Positions 1 to 8,190 of a DNA stretch of 54,945 nucleotides are shown piece by piece (the stretch's first letter is position 1; each line of letters starts with the position of its first letter). The translations under genes were made by a program, and so were the position numbers. Source of the DNA: Acinetobacter colistiniresistens (GTDB lineage: Bacteria > Pseudomonadota > Gammaproteobacteria > Pseudomonadales > Moraxellaceae); contig NZ_KE340382.1 in assembly GCF_000413935.1 (NCBI RefSeq), forward strand, positions 184,815-239,759, read 5' to 3'. Below the pieces are notes generated by a model. That model saw only the letters and a list, made by a program, of their open reading frames with translations, searched no databases and was not told the origin of the DNA.

Positions 1-3000
1 TCACCTGCTTTGATCGCACCGGCATTGGCACCATTACTTTGTAGGTTCCAGCCCTTATCCAACTCAGTGATGGCATCGCCAACATTACTTACATTGTTGC
101 CATTTACGGTATAACTTGGGGCACTGACTGTGCCATCTGGATTAACCGTTGATCCACCACCTAAGGCATCCGATACGCTCTTGGCGGTTCCTGCCAACTG
201 ACTGCCATTAATCGCATCGGTCGAAGTGGCATTCACATCACCTGCTGCAACACCGCTGATCTTGCCTGTCGTCCCATCAATATTTACATTACCAACTTGA
301 ACCGAATCAAATGCAACATCATTCGCAGTGGCGACGTTATAAATGTCTTGCCCATCTGTGCCTGTGGTTTTAGTCACGGTGATGTTTTTGCCTTCGGTGA
401 CTTCGGTTTTAGACGCCGCTGCAGCGTTGTCAAGTTGATCTTTATTGACTGCATCTGTGCCATTTACACCTGCACCAACATTGGTAATTGAGTTACCTGC
501 GGCATTGATGCCAGACTTGGTGATACTTGGGCCATTGGTGATGGTCACACCATTATCATTGATGACAGTATCGCCCGCAGTCACGCTATCAACCTTGAGA
601 TCTTTATTCAGTCCATACTGAATGGTGTTGCCATTCTTGGTAACGGTGAGGTTTTCTTCACCCGTCACCGTACCCATATCAACCGTATCGCCTGCTTTGA
701 TCGCACCGGCATTGGCACCATTACTTTGTAGGTTCCAGCCTTTATCCAACTCAGTGATGGCATCACCAACATTACTTACATTATTGCCATTTACGGTATA
801 GCTTGGGGCACTGACTGTGCCATCTGGATTAACTGTTGATCCACCACCTAAGGCATCTGATACGCTCTTGGCGGTTCCTGCCAATTGGCTACCATTAATC
901 GCATCGGTCGAGGTAGCATTCACATCACCTGCTGCAACACCGCTGATCTTACCTGTTGTTCCATCAATATTTACATTACCAACTTGAACCGAATCAAATG
1001 CAACATCATTCGCAGTCGCGACGTTATAAATGTCCTGCCCATCTGCGCCTGTGGTTTTAGTCACTGTGATGTTTTTACCTTCGGTCACTTCGGTTTTAGC
1101 AGTAGCTGCTGCGTTGTCGAGTTGATCTTTATTGACGGCATCTGTGCCATTAACACCTGCACCAACATTGGTAATTGAATTGCCTGCGGCATTGATGCCT
1201 GACTTGGTGATACTTGGCCCATTGGTAATGGTCACGCCATTATCATTGATGACAGTATCACCCGCAGTCACACTATCCACTTTCAAATCACGGTTTAAAC
1301 CATATTGGATGGTATTGCCATTCTTTGTAACGGTGAGGTTTTCTTCACCCGTCACCGTACCCATATCAACCGTATCGCCTGCTTTGATCGCACCTGCATT
1401 GGCACCATTGCTTTGTAGGTTCCAGCCTTTATCCAACTCAGTGATGGCATCGCCAACCTTACTTACATTATTGCCATTTACGGTATAGCTTGGGGCACTG
1501 ACTGTGCCATCTGGATTGACCGTTGAGCCCCCACCTAAAGCATCCGATACGCTCTTAGCGGTTCCTGCCAACTGGCTACCATTAATCGCATCCGTTGACG
1601 TTGGATTCACATCACCTGCTGCGACACCACTGATCTTGCCTGTTGTTCCATCAATGTTTACATTACCAACTTGAACCGAATCAAATGCAACATCATTCGC
1701 AGTGGCGACGTTATAAATGTCCTGCCCATCTGTGCCTGTGGTTTTGGTTACAGTGATGTTCTTGCCTTCAGTCACTTCGGTTTTAGCGGCGGCTGCGGCA
1801 TCGTCTAACTGACCTTTGTTCACGGCATCAGTATCATTAACACCTGCACCAACATTAGTGATTGGGTTACCTGCGGCATTGATCCCCGATTTGGTGATAC
1901 TTGGCCCATTGGTGATGGTCACGCCATTATCATTAATGACGGTATCACCCGCTGTCACGCTGGTAAACTCTGGGTTGTCTGCCATCTGGATTAGTATTTT
2001 ATCCTGCGTTACCACAGTTTGAAGGTTACTACCACTGTAGCTCCCCCCTGTAGTAGAAGCACCTTCTACCGCAAGCGAACTCCCTAGTTGTTGCGCAGTG
2101 CTACCGCTGTTACCAGTAAAGGTCAGCGGCTGGTTGACCGCTGTGTTCAGAGTATTAAGTGCATCACCCACATTATTGGTGACGCTGATGCCATTAGCAG
2201 CTGGATTGCTTGTCAGCGCATAGACGGGTTCTGATACAGATCCATCTGGATTGACCACCGAACCACCACCTAAATGATTTGCTGTGGATTCAGCAAGATT
2301 TCCGAGCGCTGTTTGAGTGGAATACAGTTGTGAACCATTAATTGCATCGGTGCTGCTTTCACTGACACGGCCTGCCGCCACATTGGTCACTTGACGTTCA
2401 TTGCCAGCACTGCCCACACTGACCACGCTGCTCGGTGCTGTTCCGGCATAACCATAAGTAATACCACCCACCGTACCATTGGCCGTTGGATTGGCTGCTG
2501 AAGTGACCGAACCTGCACCCAAAGCAACATCATCGGCATTAGTTGCAGTTGCGCCAGAACCGAGTGCCACACCACGTGTTGCTTGGGCATTCGCGGTATC
2601 ACCTAAGGCAATTGCACCTGCTGCTGCAGCTGTAGAGGTATTACCTAAGGCAACTGAACCCTGACCAACAGCCAAATTGGTATTCCCAATCGCAACTGCA
2701 CCATTGGCCATCGTTGAGGCCGTGTTATCACCCGCAGCAGTATTATCCTTACCTAAAGCAACTGCACCACTCCCCATTGCTCTATTTGGGTCACCGATCG
2801 CGACTGCACCATCACCGTTGGCAATTTGATTACGACCAATCGCGACTGCACCACCGTCTGCAGTCGCCGAATTAGCGGTAGTACCATCTGAGCCAATCGA
2901 TACATTTTGACCAGTTGCCCCAGTCGTAACACCGTTCCCCATCGCAATGTTATTGCCATTGCTACCTAAAGCTGTCGCAGCATCATTACCAATTGCAATA

Positions 3001-4505
3001 TCATTGGCACTATTGGCATTGGCATTTGATCCTACCGCAACAGCATTTTCACCAGCCGATACTGCAGCAGCACCCACAGCAACCGACCGATTTCCTGAAG
3101 CGTTGGATTCAGCACCAAAGGCACTAGACTCGATACCGCTGGCCGTTGCATTCGAGCCTGTTACAGTTGCCCCTTCGGCTAATGCCGCAGCTTCATTCCC
3201 TGTTGCCGTGCTAAAGTTTGCTGTAGCTTTAGATTGATTTCCTGCTGCAGTAGAATACTCCCCCGTAGCTTGTGCTCCTGCGCTCAATGCAGTTGCGCCT
3301 TGTGCTGAAGCGGTACTGTTCTGCCCCAGAGCAACAGTATTTCTTCCTGCTGCACGTGCAGTATCTCCGACAGCAACAGCAGCACGAACCAAGCCATTAT
3401 CCGTTACCCCTTGCGCAGCTGCACCCTGACCAATTGCAATATCACGTGCATTGCCAGCCGCACTTTGTCGCCCCAATGCAATTGTTTCATTGCCTGTTGC
3501 TTTTGCTGTGGTTCCAACGGCAATCGAATCTACCCCATCCGCAGTGGGCGCACTAGCAGCATCATTCGCATTTCCACCTGTACCGCTTCCAATCGCAACA
3601 CCACGTATACCGTTTGTTGTTGCAGAATTACCTAGTGCTATTCCCCCCGTTGCCCCTCTCGCAACAGTAGCTGTAGAGCCTTGTGCAATGGCATAATCCG
3701 CATCGGCATAACTTTGCCGCCCAAAGGCAATTGAGGTCTGACCTGTTACGCGGTTGGCAATACCAATCGCAATACTGTTGGTGCCTGCGCCTGCAAGTGT
3801 TGTTGTATTTACCGCAGTATCATCAGCAATTCTGTTACCAACTCCCATTAACGTATTATAGCCAATCAGACCATTTGAACTGTTTCCCTGCCCGATTAAG
3901 ACATTATGAAAGTTACCAGGCGTCGAATTACTACTTCTATCTGCAGTTGCATTGGAATAGTTAGCAGCCCCTAACACAGTTGCCCCACCATATCCTCTGA
4001 TAATATTTTGGCGCCCTACCGCTGTTGAAGAGCTAGCTACTCCATTACTAGATCCCCCAACAGACACTCCAGTGCCATAACCAAGGTCTCCACCACCTCG
4101 GCGGTTATTTATTTGTTGCCAGAAATTAGCACTTGTACCCGAAATATCATTCCCACACCCAATCGCAGTCCCATTACCACCAATGACAGTAGCTTGATTG
4201 ACTCCAGTACCACATTGTGCAGAACTGGGTGAAATCGCCATACTTGAACCAGTATCGGCAACACCGCCACCTGTATTCGCGGCCGCTAAAGTACCTGTAC
4301 TAAAAAAAACCGAGCTTAATGCAAGAGCAATGAAGGTCGGTTTAAATTGATATTGTTGATCTGTTGCAGCAGAAGAGGTGAGCTCTGTTTTTATAGATAT
4401 ACTTGTAGCTACATTACGCTTTTTGGTTACACCTCGTGCATTTTCAGAAACGACAGTCCATAGATTTAGGCTTTTATTCCAGACTAACCGATATATTTTA
4501 TTCAT
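1..4505 (-). CDS. trimeric autotransporter adhesin (YadA/Ata-like), 3' end outside the window
   Basis: Surface adhesin of the type V secretion (trimeric autotransporter) family; only the first 1,501 codons are present and the frame stays open to the window edge. The N-terminus (MNKIYRLVWNKSLNLWTVV) is a classic extended signal peptide region. A hydrophobic signal sequence follows, ending near residue 75 (STGTLAA). A YadA-type head full of AVG/AIG-x-A motifs spans roughly residues 100-680. A neck motif (VAAGRVSESSTDAINGSQL) comes next, then stalk repeats with GGGSxVNPDG motifs, including three copies of a 229-residue unit. The membrane anchor must lie beyond position 1. The start codon is ATG at 4503-4505, with only a weak upstream ribosome-binding sequence. 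Two cysteines (C98, C117) sit at the start of the passenger. The family binds host or matrix surfaces; the ligand cannot be read from sequence. Confidence 0.93.
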   Translation of the reverse strand, partial: MNKIYRLVWNKSLNLWTVVSENARGVTKKRNVATSISIKTELTSSAATDQQYQFKPTFIALALSSVFFSTGTLAAANTGGGVADTGSSMAISPSSAQCGTGVNQATVIGGNGTAIGCGNDISGTSANFWQQINNRRGGGDLGYGTGVSVGGSSNGVASSSTAVGRQNIIRGYGGATVLGAANYSNATADRSSNSTPGNFHNVLIGQGNSSNGLIGYNTLMGVGNRIADDTAVNTTTLAGAGTNSIAIGIANRVTGQTSIAFGRQSYADADYAIAQGSTATVARGATGGIALGNSATTNGIRGVAIGSGTGGNANDAASAPTADGVDSIAVGTTAKATGNETIALGRQSAAGNARDIAIGQGAAAQGVTDNGLVRAAVAVGDTARAAGRNTVALGQNSTASAQGATALSAGAQATGEYSTAAGNQSKATANFSTATGNEAAALAEGATVTGSNATASGIESSAFGAESNASGNRSVAVGAAAVSAGENAVAVGSNANANSANDIAIGNDAATALGSNGNNIAMGNGVTTGATGQNVSIGSDGTTANSATADGGAVAIGRNQIANGDGAVAIGDPNRAMGSGAVALGKDNTAAGDNTASTMANGAVAIGNTNLAVGQGSVALGNTSTAAAAGAIALGDTANAQATRGVALGSGATATNADDVALGAGSVTSAANPTANGTVGGITYGYAGTAPSSVVSVGSAGNERQVTNVAAGRVSESSTDAINGSQLYSTQTALGNLAESTANHLGGGSVVNPDGSVSEPVYALTSNPAANGISVTNNVGDALNTLNTAVNQPLTFTGNSGSTAQQLGSSLAVEGASTTGGSYSGSNLQTVVTQDKILIQMADNPEFTSVTAGDTVINDNGVTITNGPSITKSGINAAGNPITNVGAGVNDTDAVNKGQLDDAAAAAKTEVTEGKNITVTKTTGTDGQDIYNVATANDVAFDSVQVGNVNIDGTTGKISGVAAGDVNPTSTDAINGSQLAGTAKSVSDALGGGSTVNPDGTVSAPSYTVNGNNVSKVGDAITELDKGWNLQSNGANAGAIKAGDTVDMGTVTGEENLTVTKNGNTIQYGLNRDLKVDSVTAGDTVINDNGVTITNGPSITKSGINAAGNSITNVGAGVNGTDAVNKDQLDNAAATAKTEVTEGKNITVTKTTGADGQDIYNVATANDVAFDSVQVGNVNIDGTTGKISGVAAGDVNATSTDAINGSQLAGTAKSVSDALGGGSTVNPDGTVSAPSYTVNGNNVSNVGDAITELDKGWNLQSNGANAGAIKAGDTVDMGTVTGEENLTVTKNGNTIQYGLNKDLKVDSVTAGDTVINDNGVTITNGPSITKSGINAAGNSITNVGAGVNGTDAVNKDQLDNAAAASKTEVTEGKNITVTKTTGTDGQDIYNVATANDVAFDSVQVGNVNIDGTTGKISGVAAGDVNATSTDAINGSQLAGTAKSVSDALGGGSTVNPDGTVSAPSYTVNGNNVSNVGDAITELDKGWNLQSNGANAGAIKAG
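4..690 (-). repeat. 687-bp in-frame tandem repeat of adhesin stalk, unit 1
   Basis: The sequence from position 4 recurs 687 bases later at 691 and again at 1378. Each unit encodes 229 residues, including the motifs GGGSTVNPDGTVSAP, TDAINGSQLAGTAKSV and NGVTITNGPSITKSG. Differences between units are scattered single bases, so the reading frame is preserved. Confidence 0.9.
691..1377 (-). repeat. 687-bp in-frame tandem repeat of adhesin stalk, unit 2
   Basis: Second copy of the 229-residue stalk unit, nearly identical to unit 1. Differences include the residues near the AAATAKTEV/AAASKTEV segment. Confidence 0.9.
1378..1963 (-). repeat. 687-bp stalk repeat, unit 3 (diverges at its N-terminal end)
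   Basis: Third copy. It matches units 1 and 2 until about 1963, where the sequence changes to a non-repeated stalk segment (encoding MADNPEFTSVTAG). This is the protein-N-terminal boundary of the repeat array. The array may continue beyond position 1. Confidence 0.85.
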
Positions 4506-4760
4506 AATTTAGGTGCCTTATATTAAACACCTACAAATCTAAATAAATAAAACCAACACAAACTTAACAACTACCACACAATTTTAACAATCAAATCACA
4601 TATTTTCTCGATTTTGTGAATTATTCATCATAAGAATATTATTAAACATATTTGTCATAAATATTTAACAAAATAGGACTTTAAATCGTAAATTCATAAA
4701 AATATATTCAGCTGATGTATAAGTATTTTAGCTAAATCTCTTAATTTTATTTTAAAATGT

Positions 4761-5849
4761 ATGAAAAAACAAATGCTTAACATTCACAACGATTATCTAA
4801 AAATACTTGTGGATACCGCGACCACATTTGGTGTCCCAAAAGGTGAAGTCATTCGATATTGTCAAATTCCTTTATCATTACTAACAGATAACAACAATAA
4901 TGACCGTATAACGTTTGATCAGTGGACCGATGTTGTCATTCGGTTACTTGATTTATTACCCAATAAAGGAATTGGCTATCAGTTAGGTTTAAATTGTAAA
5001 TTGACAGTTCATGGTGCAATTGGATTTATTCTCCTGAGTAACAGTACCATTGGGAGGGTACTGATTGATTTACAAAAATATTATAGTATGCGCATTCATA
5101 AAATGGATTTAGCCATCCTCAATAAAAACAATAAAATTATGATTCGACTTACCCCACTCTATCAACTACCAGATCATTTAAATGAAGCAAAAAAAAATAT
5201 GATCAATAAGTTTTTCATAGAAAGCGCACTGATTGATATTATTACCAATTTACAAATGATCACTAACTTTAATTTAACTGGTATCAATATTCATGTGACA
5301 TGGGATAAAGAGGAATATCACAGCCTTTATGAAAAACGCTTACCCGCTTTTCATTTCAATCGAGATCATAATCAAATTATTTTTGACCTAAAATGTTTAG
5401 ACCTTCCGCTGACTTTTAGTTCAGATACGGCCTACCAGCTTGCAATGGAACTGGTCAATAAAGAATATCTTTTTTATCGAGATCAAGATAATAAAATTAT
5501 TCTAAAGGTCAATCAGCAACTCAAATTTACACCAGGTCTAGGCTTTCCTAGTCTTGTTGATGTTGCCAATAAATTAAAAATATCAGAAAGAACGTTAAAA
5601 AGAGAATTAGCGCTTGCCAATACAACATTCTCTGCATTGCTTCAATCCAAAAAGTTTGAATTGGCAAAAAAGTTAATTGATTCAAACCGAAATATTCAAG
5701 AAATATCTGACCTATTGGGCTATAGCCATATTAGTGCATTTTCTAGAGCCTTCCTTGGTTGGACGGGGAAAAAACCAAGTGATTATATTCGAGAACAACG
5801 AGTTTCTATTAAAAACTATTATCTAGAGCCACCAGCAAAACCATATTAA
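4761..5849 (+). CDS. AraC-family transcriptional regulator (OruR/ArgR-like)
   Basis: DNA-binding transcription regulator of 362 residues. The N-terminal two thirds resembles the arabinose-binding-like sensor domain of OruR-type AraC regulators (motifs GYQLGLNCKLTVHGAIGFIL and AFHFNRDHNQIIFD). The C-terminal ~90 residues carry two helix-turn-helix motifs, with LVDVANKLKISERTLKREL as the first and IQEISDLLGYSHISAFSRAF as the second. The ATG at 4761 lacks a clear ribosome-binding site; a second ATG at 4773 is an alternative. It is transcribed divergently from the adhesin across a 255-bp AT-rich gap, so it may control the adhesin, but that is inference. The effector is unknown. Confidence 0.85.
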   Translation: MKKQMLNIHNDYLKILVDTATTFGVPKGEVIRYCQIPLSLLTDNNNNDRITFDQWTDVVIRLLDLLPNKGIGYQLGLNCKLTVHGAIGFILLSNSTIGRVLIDLQKYYSMRIHKMDLAILNKNNKIMIRLTPLYQLPDHLNEAKKNMINKFFIESALIDIITNLQMITNFNLTGINIHVTWDKEEYHSLYEKRLPAFHFNRDHNQIIFDLKCLDLPLTFSSDTAYQLAMELVNKEYLFYRDQDNKIILKVNQQLKFTPGLGFPSLVDVANKLKISERTLKRELALANTTFSALLQSKKFELAKKLIDSNRNIQEISDLLGYSHISAFSRAFLGWTGKKPSDYIREQRVSIKNYYLEPPAKPY

Positions 5850-5934
5850 TCTTTTTTAAATTATTCCTTTCTTACCGATTGACTAAACATATTAACCGTT
5901 AAAATTAAACAGATTATGCCTTTATAATAAAAAC

Positions 5935-6030
5935 CATTCCTTTATTTAAAGAACGAGGTTAGATTATAAAGACTCAGTTTCCCCCTCAGTTGCCGATACC
6001 CCGAATTAGGCAACTGAGGCTTTTTATTTT
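5935..6030 (+). ncRNA. candidate small RNA ending in a strong intrinsic terminator
   Basis: A perfect TATAAT hexamer lies at 5923-5928, followed about 55 bases later by an 11-bp perfect stem and a T-rich tail. A transcript of about 95 nt would contain no clear ORF. A convincing -35 element at standard spacing is missing (TTGACT at 5879 is 38 bases upstream of the TATAAT). The alternative is simply a long 3' UTR of the AraC gene. Not matched to any known family. Confidence 0.25.
5984..6030 (+). terminator. intrinsic terminator, 11-bp stem
   Basis: CCTCAGTTGCC (5984-5994) pairs perfectly with GGCAACTGAGG (6009-6019) and is followed by CTTTTTATTTT. It lies 135 bases past the AraC stop codon. 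Confidence 0.85.
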
Positions 6031-6169
6031 CAGCTGCGTGATTTTCTAATAGCTATTTAATTTTATATCTAACTTCAACATAAAATGAGTAATTTAAATT
6101 TTCTGTAAATGTAGTCAAAATTTCAGATCGTTATTTTTATATATTCTCAACCTTAATATGTATTTCTGG

Positions 6170-6397
6170 CTAAAAAGAACTAAACTTTTCTAACTCATCA
6201 ATCAGTTGTTTCTTTAATTCATCATCATAGATTTTGAATTTTAAGTTTTCAGTATAATTTTCTGCAAAGATTAAACGGCTAAATTCACTGTTCACCAAGC
6301 CCTTGGTGAGTAAGAATGCTTGATACGCTGCAAGTAAAGCACTTACACGATGATTGAGTGGTTTTTTATTTCGTGTGTTAACCCTTTCATTCTGCAT
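6170..6397 (-). CDS. hypothetical protein, 75 residues
   Basis: Small protein of unknown function. A good ribosome-binding site (AGGGAG, 6406-6411) sits 8 bases before the ATG, which supports it being real. The N-terminus is basic and Asn-rich (MQNERVNTRNKKPLNHR). A helical segment follows (VSALLAAYQAFLLTKGLVN), and the C-terminus is charged with many Lys and Glu. There is no signal peptide or recognisable motif. It stands alone on this strand in an AT-rich accessory stretch. Confidence 0.6.
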   Translation of the reverse strand: MQNERVNTRNKKPLNHRVSALLAAYQAFLLTKGLVNSEFSRLIFAENYTENLKFKIYDDELKKQLIDELEKFSSF

Positions 6398-6625
6398 ATA
6401 AATATCTCCCTAATCTTCAAAATCCCCATATCCACAGTGACTTAAAATTCTCAAGATAAAGCCCCATCATTTTTATCATTATTTTTTATAATATAAATCA
6501 CGATAGTATTTTTAAATGACATTTTTATGACAATTGGTATATTCATAAAAAGCAATTAAGATCAGCTAGATAAGTTTTCTTATATCGACTATGCTGTATA
6601 AGCCTCTTATATGTGATCTATAACA

Positions 6626-6859
6626 ATGAGCGAGACCAGCCTATTAATCGAATTGAATCAAATGATTGATTATTATATTTCGCGTAACGGCTATCGTCCT
6701 ACTCGAATTCTCTTGGGCTATAAATCCTATACTGCACTGATGCTAGATCAACATTTTGCTCAAGATGTTATAAACTCAGCTTTAGATCCGAATAAGCGAA
6801 AATATAAGAAGCTGAAAATCAAAGTCACCAAAGATGATCATCAATTAGAACTTGAATAA
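6626..6859 (+). CDS. hypothetical protein, 77 residues
   Basis: Not recognised. The N-terminus looks helical (SETSLLIELNQMIDYYISRNGY), followed by RPTRILLGYKSYTALM and a Lys-rich tail (NKRKYKKLKIKVTKDD). No signal peptide or membrane segment. The ribosome-binding site before the ATG is poor, so both the start and the reality of the gene are less sure than for its neighbours. The compact soluble composition resembles a small structural or DNA-associated protein, but no function is assigned. Confidence 0.5.
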   Translation: MSETSLLIELNQMIDYYISRNGYRPTRILLGYKSYTALMLDQHFAQDVINSALDPNKRKYKKLKIKVTKDDHQLELE

Positions 6860-6956
6860 AGCTCAGTGCCATTGAAGATTGCTTAGTCATACCTAGCAAC
6901 TTCTGACAAAATTGTAGAAAATTACATCATATCAATCAGCAAAACGAATCAAAGAC

Positions 6957-7415
6957 ATGATTGTTAAAGCATCTCCAGAAGACCATAACCAACTGCTTGA
7001 AATTTGGGAGCAATCGGTTAGAGCGACCCATAATTTTTTGCCAGAAACCATGATTGATGAGTTAAAACCGCTAATCTTAAATGAATATTTTCATCATGTT
7101 GAATTATATAAATATCTGATTGATCATGAAATTGTAGGGTTTCTGGGTACTAGCCATGACAATATTGAGATGTTGTTTATTCTGCCTGAATATCGGAGAT
7201 CAGGGATTGGACAGACCTTCGTTCATTTTGCTGTTCAACAACTTCAGATCTATAAAGTCGATGTGAATGAGCAAAATCTGCAAGCGGTTAACTTCTATCA
7301 GAAAATGGGATTCCATATCCTCAGTCGCTCAGAACTGGATGGTCAAGGCAATCCCTTTCCGCTCTTACATTTAGAGATCAGCCCTCAAGAGCAAGAGAAT
7401 TACTCTTCTTCATAG
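6957..7415 (+). CDS. GNAT-family N-acetyltransferase
   Basis: Predicted acetyl-CoA-dependent N-acetyltransferase of 152 residues, close to the usual single-domain GNAT length. The acetyl-CoA pyrophosphate-binding motif RRSGIG is at residues 80-85, after the beta strand EMLFILPEYR. The C-terminal NEQNLQAVNFYQKMGF matches the conserved N-x-x-A-x-x-F-Y-x-x-x-G-F segment. It resembles the YjaB-like subgroup. The substrate is not predictable. Its last 16 bases overlap the end of the convergent XRE regulator gene. Confidence 0.85.
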   Translation: MIVKASPEDHNQLLEIWEQSVRATHNFLPETMIDELKPLILNEYFHHVELYKYLIDHEIVGFLGTSHDNIEMLFILPEYRRSGIGQTFVHFAVQQLQIYKVDVNEQNLQAVNFYQKMGFHILSRSELDGQGNPFPLLHLEISPQEQENYSSS

Positions 7416-7597
7416 CTAAATATCTGTTCGATGCTGCGATCAAATACATGGGCAATCTTAAAGGCCAGTGCCAGACTTGGATCATAGCGCTCCTTTTCAA
7501 TTGCATTAATGGTTTGTCGGGATACCTTGAGATAATCTCCCAAGTCACTTTGTGACCAGCCTTTTTCTTTTCTCAAACTGGGTAGATTATTTTTCAT
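7400..7597 (-). CDS. XRE-family (Cro/CI-type) small DNA-binding regulator
   Basis: A 65-residue protein that is almost entirely one helix-turn-helix domain: LRKEKGWSQSDLGDYLKVSR then TINAIEKERYDPSLALAFKI, ending IEQIFSYEEE. This is the YozG/YgzD-like type often encoded beside a small membrane protein. The ATG at 7595-7597 was chosen because it overlaps the stop of the upstream membrane-protein gene as ATGA, indicating translational coupling; a longer frame from 7657 would lie inside that gene. Two identical palindromes flank the promoter of the pair, so autorepression is likely. What signal relieves it is unknown. Confidence 0.85.
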   Translation of the reverse strand: MKNNLPSLRKEKGWSQSDLGDYLKVSRQTINAIEKERYDPSLALAFKIAHVFDRSIEQIFSYEEE

Positions 7598-7968
7598 CGA
7601 TATTTCCAAGTTCCAACCGCGGTCGCAATCGACCAAAGCACCGCCATCATCGGCCAAATAACAAACATCGTAAGTTTTGGAAATCCGACATTTTCCAGAA
7701 AACCATAACTAAAGGTAATCAACGATGTTCCCACAAAACTCATGCCTAAGGCGTGCAATTGTATCTTTTGTTGCAGTTCATCAAAACGCTTGAACTGTTG
7801 AATAATCACATAGGCGATTGCCAAGGCAGGCAGCATTGGCGTTAATGAAACAACAATTTTAAGCCATTGTATATCAATAAAATTTAAGGCTTTTAATGAG
7901 CCAATTAAAACCACCATATAAATTGCAATTGCGATGAGCAGTTCCAACAAGTTTCGAGAATGATTCAT
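7594..7968 (-). CDS. small membrane protein co-transcribed with XRE regulator
   Basis: A 124-residue integral membrane protein with about four hydrophobic segments: LLELLIAIAIYMVVLIGSL, VSLTPMLPALAIAYVII, ALGMSFVGTSLITFSYGFL and MFVIWPMMAVLWSIATAVG. A charged cytoplasmic loop (QQFKRFDELQQKIQLH) lies between the second and third. It is the first gene of a two-gene unit and its stop overlaps the start of the XRE regulator gene. Similar membrane-plus-XRE pairs are widespread in bacteria. The function is unknown; a role in sensing membrane state for the regulator is inference. Confidence 0.75.
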   Translation of the reverse strand: MNHSRNLLELLIAIAIYMVVLIGSLKALNFIDIQWLKIVVSLTPMLPALAIAYVIIQQFKRFDELQQKIQLHALGMSFVGTSLITFSYGFLENVGFPKLTMFVIWPMMAVLWSIATAVGTWKYR

Positions 7969-7977
7969 ACCACACCA

Positions 7978-7995
7978 TGTAAAGTAAGCTTTATA
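7978..7995. promoter_or_regulatory. operator-like palindrome 2 (TGTAAAG-N4-CTTTATA)
   Basis: Near copy of the palindrome at 8021-8038, 43 bp away (about four helical turns). It lies at the expected transcription start of the membrane-protein/XRE genes. The most likely ligand is the small XRE protein encoded in the same unit (inference). Confidence 0.6.
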
Positions 7996-7997
7996 TC

Positions 7998-8026
7998 AAT
8001 ATATAAACTACTCCACTAAATGTAAA
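7998..8026 (-). promoter_or_regulatory. sigma-70 promoter of membrane-protein/XRE pair
   Basis: On the minus strand TTTACA (8021-8026), a 17-bp spacer and TATATT (7998-8003) form a good sigma-70 promoter reading into the gene starting at 7968. The -35 hexamer is one arm of the upstream palindrome. Confidence 0.65.
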
Positions 8027-8038
8027 GCTAACTTTACA
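8021..8038. promoter_or_regulatory. operator-like palindrome 1 (TGTAAAG-N4-CTTTACA)
   Basis: Perfect 7-bp inverted repeat with a 4-bp spacer, covering the -35 element of the divergent promoter. It is repeated almost exactly at 7978-7995. Confidence 0.65.
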
Positions 8039-8190
8039 CTATTTTTTATTCACTCCTTAACATTTTGTGTTTATCCGCTTACCGAATTGATCATTTTGAA
8101 AGATAAGTTAAGCAAATGAGTCACTGAGCAAACTTATTTTTTCTTCTAATATGCCGCTATTGAATAGCAACCTTTGAGCTTTAGGTTCAC

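Noticed and set aside
1..1963. Regular long direct repeats considered as a CRISPR or satellite array
   Set aside because: The period is 687 bp, there are no short spacers, and the repeats stay in frame within one adhesin gene.
885..3964. Several plus-strand open frames of 60-118 codons within the first 4 kb
   Set aside because: They lie antisense to the repetitive adhesin gene and recur with the same period as its repeats, so they are shadows of its biased codon use.
6170..7597. A prophage remnant suggested by small unknown genes and an XRE regulator
   Set aside because: No integrase, structural phage gene or attachment repeat is present, and the XRE gene is paired with a membrane protein, which is a common chromosomal arrangement.
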